Made by a program: the position numbers and the translations under genes
Part shown: in pieces, positions 38,901-49,900 of the stretch
Position numbering within the stretch: position 1 is the first letter of the stretch
Layout of the letters: every line of letters begins with the position of its first letter
The notes under the pieces: generated by a model
The model's database searches: none
What the model saw: the letters and a program-made list of their open reading frames with translations, nothing else
Told to the model about the DNA's origin: nothing
From: Pycnopodia helianthoides
Lineage: Eukaryota; Echinodermata; Asteroidea; Forcipulatida; Asteriidae
Assembly: GCA_032158295.1 (NCBI GenBank)
Contig: CM063260.1
Span: forward strand, 11,662,952 to 11,726,951
Reading direction: 5' to 3'
DNA: 64,000 nucleotides

Positions 38901-41900
38901 ATTTATCCTTTTTTTGCATTGTTTTCCTTAAATTAATTCCGCTTTGGGGGTTTAGCTAACAATAAATAATTACGCAGTTAAGTGGTTAAACAGGATTGGT
39001 GGAGCTGACAAAATAGTCGCAGACAGTGTTCATGTTTTGTGCGACCATCTATACACATGAAATAAACCTGTGAAAACTCGGGCTTAGTCAGTCGTATGAG
39101 TCAGGAGAGAATAGTGATTAACCATGCACAACACATTGTCCTTAATTTTGGTTGTTATTACGGAAATCAGCTGTTGCATTTTTTAGACTTTCAGATACAG
39201 TTGGTAGAGCGCCGCTCTAGTTAATTTTTCTTTGTTCAACCCAAAATTAATTGCACCTATGAATACACTCGTCTGTTTTAATACAGAATCATGTTTCCAC
39301 CTCTAGTTTATTTTTCAAATTTACTTGAACCTACTTTACTGTTCTATTTTGATGTCAAATTGAAGGCATACGGTACATGTATTTAAAGCCGGCCTCGGGT
39401 CGACCTACGATTTTCTTGCGCCCGCAACAAACCGTCGGCAGCGCGCAGACAAAATATGCTCAGGTCGACTGCGATTGGTTCCCGACCGTGGGGATCACAA
39501 CGTACAAGTTGAAATTGTTCTACTCTTGCGACTGTTCATTTTTTCGAGCGGCGACTGTCTTAAAATTATCACAGTTATGCTCAGGTCGTAAATAATCGCC
39601 GACTGAAAAGTTCCCGATGGTCTTAGCTCAGGCGCAGTGTGATCCTGAAAAGTCAGTCGCCGACTGGTTTTTGTTGACGCAAGGTCGACCTGAGGCCGGC
39701 TTAATGTTAGGCTAATGAAACAGGACAGAAGAATTTTGCTGTCATTCTTACTTGAATTTTCCATCTCCCTCAGTTTTGGCTGACGGACAAGCGCTTAAAG
39801 ATGTTGGTATTTTGTTTTTTATGAGAAAATAGAATTAGCTGTTGCAAATTGATTACCAACTAAAAGGACTTACGGTACAAATGCAAAAACATAGTTAGTG
39901 GCCTGGTGTTTTGACCCTAGCAGAGTCTTCTACCAAGGCGAAAAAGGGTTTTAGCCTTCGAGAAAGACTCTGCTTGGGTTGAAACGTCAGGCCACTAACT
40001 ATTCTTTGCTTTTTTTTCTTTTCTTTTTTTCATATCTCTGAATTTCTGTTGTAAACAAAGTGTGCTGGTTTGCTTTGATATAAAATTGCATTTCATAGGC
40101 GGACACTGAAGATGCTGTGTACAAGGTCCTTGACATCATCACCATCTGTGTGCCTCCTGCCCTCCCGGCCGCCATGACGGTGGGGACAGTCTACGCTCAG
40201 AGCCGGCTCAAAAAACAAGGCGTGTTCTGCATAAGCCCCCAGCGCATCAACGTGTGCGGGAAGCTGAAACTCATCTGCTTTGATAAAGTGAGTATAGATA
40301 GGTTGCAGTATGACGTAAATCGGCCATCTTTACGGGCAGTTTAGAACAAACAGTCGTGCGTTTCGTGTGAGAACGGCGTGCAACACGCGCGCATTTCACG
40401 AAACTCATTGCAGGATTAGTCAGTGAACAACGCGGGTGCGTTAATAAGTTGAGCGTTTGACGCACCTACAAGCCAAAATGCAATTTGCCCGTAAAGATGG
40501 CGTCTACTGGGAACTATCTATAGACGTGAAACGCTTCTGCTGGTTTTCCAGATGCGTTTTCTTTTTTATAGTGTCATAGGAAACTAGAGAAAGGGAAAAA
40601 AAAAAAAATTTTGCGGGGCATTTTTCCGTTATTTCAAAATTACTCATGAACATCAGTGCTCAATTTCGTAGAGATCTGCTAAAGCACATAATTAACCTCA
40701 GCACAAAACACGTTTGCCTACCACTAAAAGCTTACCAGCCAAAATGCTATGTCTGATGTACCATTTGTGACTGGTTTTCTGTAAGTTTTTACTCAGCTGA
40801 AAATTTGTAAGCAACATTTTCTGCTTAAGTAGCTTTATGAAATCGGGCCGGGGTTTTAGGCACAAACAAATACGCTTAACATGAAATAGAAGAAACAGGT
40901 ATCCCTACCAAAAAGCAATTGATTTTACAGTGTTTCAAACTGGGCCATTTATTTCATTACTTTATTTAAAGGAACATTACAGAATTGGTAAGAAAAGAAC
41001 TTGTAAAATATACTTTTTGATCACAGATTTACATAAAACTTACAAGGTCTAATGATGATGATAGTAGAAAACATCCCTTGAAATATTTCTGTCTGAAATG
41101 CCATATTTGATGAGAAATGAATAAACTCATTTTACGGTTGGAGTTTATCGCTCAGTGAGCGTTTTATTCATTTGTTGAATCTATATGACTGTCATGCAAA
41201 TGTGTAATCGGTTTTTCACTATTTTTTCGTGACCCAGATGGCCGATCGATCTCAAACTTCTACAGGTTTGTCAGTTTATGTATATGGTGGATTACATAAA
41301 GTGCCTACACTGCCATCAACTGTTTTGTTAGCAAAAACCAATTCTGTAATGTTCCTTTAAACCATCTCAGCTCCCTGGGAAGTATGTAGCGCATCAAACT
41401 ATGTCAGTCACAAGAACCATCTCTACCCTTGCATGGACCCATTTGACCCCTGGGTGACGAGAAGCAATTATAGCTAAGTGTCTTGCTCAAGGATACAGGT
41501 GTCATGACCAGGATTCAAACCCAACCCTGCTTCATTTCGCCACCAGAACTTGGAGTCCAGAGCACTGCTGGGCCGCGACATGCCGTATAATGTTATTCAT
41601 TGTGATGTTGGCCATTTTCACGCTGTATTCAGATCAATTTATACATCTTATGCCACAATGATAAATGTTTAAAATTTGAGCTACTGAAAATTTCCTGTGA
41701 GCAAGTGGAGGTCACAATTTACCAGGCCACTCTGACTCCTGTAGCGAAAAAAAGTGGCTGAAATGCTCAAGGTCTGACTCTTGTTCGCCTACAGACGGGT
41801 ACCTTAACAGAGGACGGTCTGGATCTCTGGGGAGTCGTCCCTCTACAGGACCAACACTTCCTCCCCGCGGTGCAGCATGCTGCAGACCTGGCACTGGGTC

Positions 41901-43068
41901 CCTTCAGTGTTGCCATGGCAACGTGTCATTCCTTGACCAGGATCGACGGGGAGCTGGTCGGTGATCCGCTGGATCTCAAGATGTTCCAGGCGACCAACTG
42001 GGTATGGATGATAATAATGAAATATTAATAGTGACTTATTATATAGCGCTCAAATCCGTCACTCAGTGATGCTCATGGCGCTCCAACATTATTTCCCCTG
42101 GTCACTGGGCCATTTATTTTATTCCTTAAATTGTCTTAGCTCCCTTGGGAGTATACAGCCTGTGCTGCCAAATATGTAGCGCACCAAGCTAAATCAATCA
42201 CAAGAACCATCTCTGCCCTCACAGGTACCCATTTACCCCTGGGTGAAGAGAAGCAATTATAGTTGAGTGTCTTTCTCAAGGACACAAGTCACCAAGTGTC
42301 ATGACCGGGATTCGAACCCACATCCTGATGACTCGGTCACCAGAACTTGAGTCTGAAGCACTAAACCGCTCTTTGAAGAAAAGATGAAATTAAGGATTGA
42401 AAAGAGTTTTACATCGAGGTATCACTGGATGGTGCTTCCTATTTGGTTATTATATTTTGTCGGCTCAGGACTGTAAGGTCCTCAGTGCTGTTTGCATGGA
42501 TTTCATAAAACTGTTTTTGCGAATTTTGGAGCTCCTGGTAAAAAGAGTTTGATGATTAGGTAATTGTTTGGCAAAAAGAAACATTTTCCAAGAAAAGAAA
42601 TTATTTGTTGATTTTGATTGATTTTTCTAATTTATAGGCTTTTTTCATTTAATGCCCTTTTGATTATCACGAATATAAAACTAAGCCTGGAGAGATGATG
42701 TTTGTCTTACATGATTTTTTTTTAGAGTTTGGAAGAACCCGGCAGCGACACAACTCGTTTCGATACAATGATCCCAACGATCGTTAAACCCGCATCAAAC
42801 GGTACCTTGCTGTCGGATAAATCTGATGAGGTGAGCATGCGGATGGTGGTACAGGGCTTTATCCACCCTCGATCCCACCTCAGACCGGAGCCTTGCCCCC
42901 CCTCTGGATTGGGTTTTCAGTCCCGTCCTGATCGCCTGGGTTTTCCCCATTTGGGGTTTTCTTCCCACATCTAAAACTGAACATTTGTGACCCGCTCTGT
43001 GAAAATGAGTCAGATGTCGCCCAATGCATTATTGTTTAATGGACATTTCAATGAAAAAAAGTATTTAA

Positions 43069-43106
<38 letters not shown>

Positions 43107-43874
43107 ATTTAAAGGTATTGTACACTTTTGGTAACAGCTCAAAATCAGTGTCCACATTTTGTGTGATTAAACATATGCATGAACAAACAAACCTGTGAAA
43201 GTTTGAGCTCAATTGGTCATCGAGGTCACGAGAAAATAGTGAAAAGAGATCTTATGTGTTTTCTGTTTTTTCAAATTATCGCGCGCGATAATTACTATTG
43301 TTTTACTCGTTTCTCAGAAACGATAGCATTTTAGGCAGAAATATTTTAAGGAACCCGTTCTACCATTACTTACTTTAAATCATGTAAGTTATGTGTAAAT
43401 CTGTGAACATTCTGTGTTTTTCGATCTTACCAATAGTGTACAGGCCCTTTAAGATCTATATTTGCATGGTAAACTTTCAGAACACTAAATTTTAGCCAAT
43501 AAAGCTATCAAAACAACAATTTTGTGATCATACTTTAGTCTAATTTGTATCCTTTTGCTTATATGTAGAGCGAAATGGTAATTTTAAACATCAATTTACT
43601 TGTAATTCGTTTTCAACAAAAAATTATATACTGGCCTAATTTCAAACGGGAGTAACTCAGCAACGCGATACACCCCAGAGCTTAGACATATACCAAATTA
43701 CTGCTGTTGGTATGTTCTTTCCAGCCATGTATATAATCCAATTCTTTAAATTGTCAACATCTGACTCATTTTCACAGAGCGGGTCACATTTCTTCTTGTT
43801 TTCCTATTTATCCTGTTATTGGCACTAATGTGCTGTTGGATGTGTAACAAATTAAATAAGATTTTTTTTAAGAA

Positions 43875-43911
<37 letters not shown>

Positions 43912-46900
43912 CACGAAAAAAAACATGACCTAATTTTCACTGGTTGACTGGATGATGATTTTATTGAAAGCTATAGGGAGGGATTGCAGGTACTCCTCCA
44001 AAAACCAATGATGTATTATATAGCTAAAGAGATCTTGATGTGACTCCTACCTGTACATGTAAACTCTATTAACCCTCCTACTGTCAGTGACTCTTGGCAA
44101 CATTTTCCTGTGAGTTGACCAACCATTTGAAACCATTCGACTGCCAAGGTTGTGTACGGTGGCACAACTGTGCACAGAACTAACTGTGTACTGTGTACAC
44201 GCATTCCCTCATGGTATCATATTTCAGGCTGGCATAGTTTATCTATCATTCCAAACCACAGTGAATGGTATTGAATGGTCAGACAGCAAGAGGGTGGCAC
44301 AACTGTGCACAGAACTAACTGTGTACTGTGTACATGCATTCCCTCACGGTATCATATTGCAGGCTGGCATAGTTTATCTATCATTCAAAACCACAGTGAA
44401 TGGTATTGAATGGTCAGACAGCAAGAGGGTGGCACAACTGTGCACAGAACTAACTGTGTTGCTGTGTACACGCATTCCCTCATGGTATCATATTGCAGGC
44501 TGGCATAGTTTATCTATCATTCAAAACCACAGTGAATGGTATTGGATGGTCAGACAGCAAGAGGGTGGCACAACTGTGCACAGAACTAACTGTGTACTGT
44601 GTACATGCATTCCCTCACGGTATCATATTGCAGGCTGGCATAGTTTATCTATCATTCAAAACACAGTGAATGGTATTGAATGGTCAGACAGCAAGAGGGT
44701 GGCACAACTGTGCACAGAACTAACTGTGTTGCTGTGTACACGCATTCCCTCATGGTATCATATTGCAGGCTGGCATAGTTTATCTATCATTCAAAACCAC
44801 AGTGAATGGTATTGAATGGTCAGACAGCAAGAGGGTGGCACAACTGTGCACAGAACTAACTGTGTACTGTGTACACGCATTCCCTCATGGTATCATATTG
44901 CAGGCTGGCATAGTTTATCTATCATTCAAAACCACAGTGAATGGTATTGAATGGTCAGACAGCAAGAGGGTGGCACAACTGTGCACAGAACTAACTGTGT
45001 ACTGTGTACACGCATTCCCTCATGGTATCATATTGCAGGCTGGCATAGTTTATCTATCATTCAAAACCACAGTGAATGGTATTGAATGGTCAGACAGCAA
45101 GAGGGTTAAAGGATGTGTACAACTGTGCACAGTGTACTGTGTACACGCATTCCCTCATGGTATCATATTTCAGGCTGGTATAGTTTATCTATCATTCAAA
45201 ACCACAGTGAATGGTATTGAATGGTCAGACAGCAAGAGGGTTAACTGTGTACTGTGTACATGCATTCCCTCATGGTATCATATTCCAGGCTGGTATAGTT
45301 TATCTATCATTCAAAACCACAGTGAATGGTATTGAATGGTCAGACAGCAAGAGGGTTAAAAGAAAACATGCTGAGAAGATGAAGAGTTAAAAATTAATGG
45401 TTTAAAAAAAAGCATGCAAAGAATTCATTTCAGTCAGGAAGTTTGTGATTCAGTCAAATTTCCCAGACTCTCATTTCATTTCAGATAGATTTATCGCATA
45501 ACTAATGCGCCGTATTTTTGACCGCGTGAGGGCGCTCTCAAAAATAATTGTATCACTTCCGGGGGTATAACTTATGCGATTATCGTCTGCTCAGGTAGCT
45601 GTGTACTTTTAACACCGGCGTTCTGTCACTTCTATGCACGAGAGAGTTTAGTCAGTGCTTCTAGAATCTAAGGTGGATTAATAACGGCTCCTTTAAAGAA
45701 ATAAAGAGCCCTGCATCTAATCTTAAAAAATATCAGAACTGGCAGTTTTAGCGTGGCTCATCCTTTCCTCTTTATACTTATAGAAACAACTGTTCTCCGC
45801 AAACAAAAACTGCTTCAAATACTTCCTCCAGACAGTTAAGGACTGAAACACATTACTACCAGACGTCATATCCATCAAGGACAATAAAACCTTTAAAGGA
45901 GCCGTTATTACCTTAGATTCTAGAAGCACTGACTAGTGTCTCTTGCGCACAGAAGTGACAGAACGCCGATGCTAAATTGTACACAGATAGCTGAGCAGAC
46001 GATAAGTTATACCCACCGGAAGTGATAAAAATATTTTTGAGAGCGCCCTCACGCGGTCAAAAATACGCCGCATTGCTGTAGTGTCGTTATTTGATGTCGC
46101 AGGTCCCGTACGAGGTCGGAATCCTTCGCCAGTTTCCATTTTCTTCCGGTCTCCAACGGATGAGTGTCATTACCCGTACCCTAGGCGCTAAGAACATGGA
46201 AGTGTTTGTCAAAGGAGCACCGGAGATGATCGCATCTCTCTGTAGCAAAGAGACTGGTACGATTTGTTGGAATCCTTTTTATGTTATATTCCCGGATGAG
46301 ATACTATTCTTTATTCATAAATACCTGGGACAGTTTATTTATTCTGATTGGCAGAGAGCGTGTCACGTGGGGGTGTTTAAACGGATGATATAGACACGGC
46401 TAGAAGTGTTTAAACACACCTGTGGCGCGCAAGGTTACACGCAGGCGCTAATTTACGCGAAACGCAGTCAACACATATTGGTATTCAATCTAAAAACATG
46501 TCAGTGTTATGACGCGCGCGTACGCACAACTGTTGAGCGTGGCATGTATATCCTTCGCGAAACAGGGCTCGAGGACGTGACAGGAAATGAAAGTTAACAG
46601 AAAAGTTGAGATTTTTCCAACAATATTACGCTTTTTAACAAAAAGGGCATTTATGAATGGGAATAAAAGGGTAGTGACGCGGTCTTAACCGGCCGTTTAA
46701 AACCTTGCAGGGCCGTGGCCATGAGATAAAGGACCGAGCCGAAGGCGAGGTCCTTTATCTCATGGCCACGACCCTGCCGGTTTTAAACGGCCGGTTAAGA
46801 CCGCGTCACTACCCTTTTATTCCCTTATTAAACCTATCATGTACAATACAATATCATCGCTTCAGTCAACAAAAAAATCCGTCTCGATTTTGTAATAGAC

Positions 46901-49900
46901 CTTATGCACATGGCGTCATTTGAGTAGGGTGCCCTCGGCTAGAGGTCAAAAGAAGGTTACTCATTGGTCGATTCTGTGCGCCGCGCGTACCTAAATGTGC
47001 GTTTTTTAATTGTTACGTAATTTTTTTAGTCAGTCTGAGCGCATCAAACTCAAGCTCTAGTGGCGGGGATCATCGGAGTGTGGGGTTCGAACTCCGGTTG
47101 GGACACTTGTATCCATGAGCGAGACTTAACCTTAATTGCTTCATATCACCCAGGAGTATTATGGGTACCGGCGAGGGTAGGGAATGTTGATGTGAATGAT
47201 TAGCAATCTGTGTGCCCATTTGACTGCTGGTGCTGCATACTTCTTAGCACTAGGCCATGTCCAAAATGGTGGCTGTTGCTAAGGGTGTTGCTAAGGCCGT
47301 CCTATGCTTTAATACATGTTTACATACATACTTGATAATCCAGCTGCAGCCGCTAATTCAAAAACGGCCTTAATTCTTGTTTCCTTCTTTGTCATTCTAT
47401 AAAGTCAGCAGGTCCTTAAAAGGATGTGCTAAGATCAGATTGTGATGCCTCGATTTACCAACTAACTCTTGGGTTCATATATTTGTGTCTATATTTTGTG
47501 TAGTACCGCTGGACTTCCTGGAAGTGTTACAGCGCTTCACACAGCAGGGATACCGGGTTATCGCCCTCGCTTGGCGACCTCTTGACCCCAAACTGTCATG
47601 GCACCACTCTCAACGCATTTCTAGGTAATTTTATTAGCAGACCAACTTAATCCTCTGTATCAGCACCAACACCTGGGTGGCTCGGTACTGCAATTTGTGC
47701 CAAGTTTTTCAAAAAAAATCTTGGGAGTGGACAATTCAGCAACGAACGACTTTGTAAATCGCAACTCATCTCTGCTTCTCCCTTCCCCCACGGAAAGATG
47801 GCTTCCTTGCTCCAACTTAGACTGGTACGCTGTCCTTATCCGCAAGGATAAGAACAGGCACCGGTCTATTAGTCAAAGAGATGGTCACTGATCCTGGTCC
47901 CCTGTCCAACTGGTCCCCCTATCTGCAAGACCGCAATGGGATGCGAGGTCAAAGGTGTGTTTGTCAGGATTCCTCCAAACGCTCAAAGCCGGTCTCTGGT
48001 GTAAAACACGAGCCTCGAAGTGTAACGTCGGATGTTCGGGCTAGCTCCAACTATAAACCCATCAACCCAGGGGTGTGTTGGTGACGACGGCCAGAATCAT
48101 GGTTTAGCTTGGGTCATTGGTTAAGGGTTTTTGTGGGTTCTGTTCAGCCGCATAAACCTAGCTACATGTAATCTGACCAAACCGTAACCAAAGTGTTAGT
48201 TCCGTTGGGCTTGGTTTAAAGGAACATTACAGAATTGGTAAGAAATAAACTTGTAAAGTATACTTTTTGATCACAGATTTACATAAAACTTACACGGTCT
48301 AATGATGATGATAGTAGAAAACATCCCTTGAAATATTTCTGTCTGAAATGCCATATTTGATGAGAAATGAATAAACTAATTTTCCGTTTGGAGTTTATCG
48401 CTCAGTGAGCGTTTTATTCATCTGTTGAACCTATATGATTTCTTGCAAATGTGTAGTCGGTTTTTCACTATTTTCTCGTGACCCAGAGGGGCGATCGATC
48501 TCAAACTTCTACAGGTTTGTCAGTTTATGTATATTGTGGATTACATAAAGTGCTTACACTGCCAGCAACTGTTTGGTTAGCAAAAACCAATTCTGTAATG
48601 TTCCTTTAAGGATTTTATGAACTAACAAAATCAAGTGATTTCTTTTCAAAATGAGGAACCTTATAAAGACTAAGTTCAGTACGAGAAAGTAAAATGAAGG
48701 CTGTATTATGAGAACATTAATTTTCAGGGAATGTACCACGTCACACAAGGTTTCTGTTTACCGATTCGGAGTCACGTGGCTCTCGGAAATTATTTTGGTC
48801 GTTGAATTTTTTTGTCGGAAACTTGTGTTTGATTAGGATCCCCATGAGAACATGTTACCTATTTCCCGATTACTCTTTAAAAGTGTCTGAATCCGCTTTT
48901 TCCCATGCTGTTGGTTCCTTTGCCTTTTCTTACTTCCGAAATCTGTCATTTTTTGTTTTCCCTTTGCCAGGAAAGACGTAGAATGTAACTTGAACTTCCT
49001 CGGTTTCCTAGTTCTGCAGAATGCCCTGAAGCCTGAGACCACACCTGTTATTCATGAGCTCATGGGGGCCAACATCCGCACCCTTATGGTGACAGGTAAA
49101 AGCCCAGGTTTCAATCTTACTGAGCTGCCTAAGCGCACAAATTGGCTAAGCACAGAAAAATATTGCCTTTAACACGTTGACTGCGGGTCATTATATTCGT
49201 AGTGCGTTCCCGTTTGCCAAGTGCGGTGTGCATGCACGCATAAGTGCGATGCGCATGCGCGCATACCAAATAGGTACTATACACGAAAATAAAAATAACA
49301 TGCACATTCGAAGGTGGATGTCCTTACCACTGCCAGGAAGCGTATGTGTTGCGTGCTCAGTGATGCCAAAGTATTTAAATAACAATACAAAGCCCTTTCA
49401 TTCACTACGAGTATACTCGTAGTGGCAGAATCCGTCTAACCCGTTACTACGAATATACTCGTAGGCGGCAGTCAACATGTTAATGGAAATGGGTTACCTA
49501 CTAAAATAACTTGTAATATGTATTTTTGTGACTGGTCCCCTGTAAATTCTTGCTAAATAAAAGCGATGTTTTCTGCCCAGCACCCTTTGCCATGCCTCGA
49601 TCCCAGTGGTTTTAATGATAGAAAAACTATGCCTGCATTTCAATATGATAGTCTTGTGGCTTAAGGTCGAATTTCAAAAGTTGCAAAAGCCCCTATTCAC
49701 CCCAGTTCCAGAAGGGGCGTTCAGGACAGTGATGGAGGACACACTGAGGACCATCTTCAGCATATCAGCAGTTACAGTTGATAAGATAAAAGCACAGAGT
49801 ACCTTTAAGCAGTGAAGTTAGAAGTCGGAGGAGCGACTGTATGGTTAAGTAAACAGAACAAATTTGTGTCTTTTGTCTTGATTTTGTCTTTTTGTGATGC

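Larger units (their letters stand above)
38439..39180 (+). mobile_element. MITE family S, copy 2, interrupted by a piggyBac-like element (intron 13)
   Basis: The left end (TTTTAAAGG) stops at 38451 and the family S sequence resumes at 38986 (ACAGGATTGGTGGAGCTGAC). The right part contains ATAAACCTGTGAAAAC and GAGAATAGTGA, matching the block shared by families A and B. Confidence 0.65.

Noticed and set aside
44150..45335. ORFs of 221 and 190 codons with 45-residue repeats
   Set aside because: They are produced by a MITE-derived tandem array in an intron; there is no ATG context and no homology, and frames switch at one-base indels.
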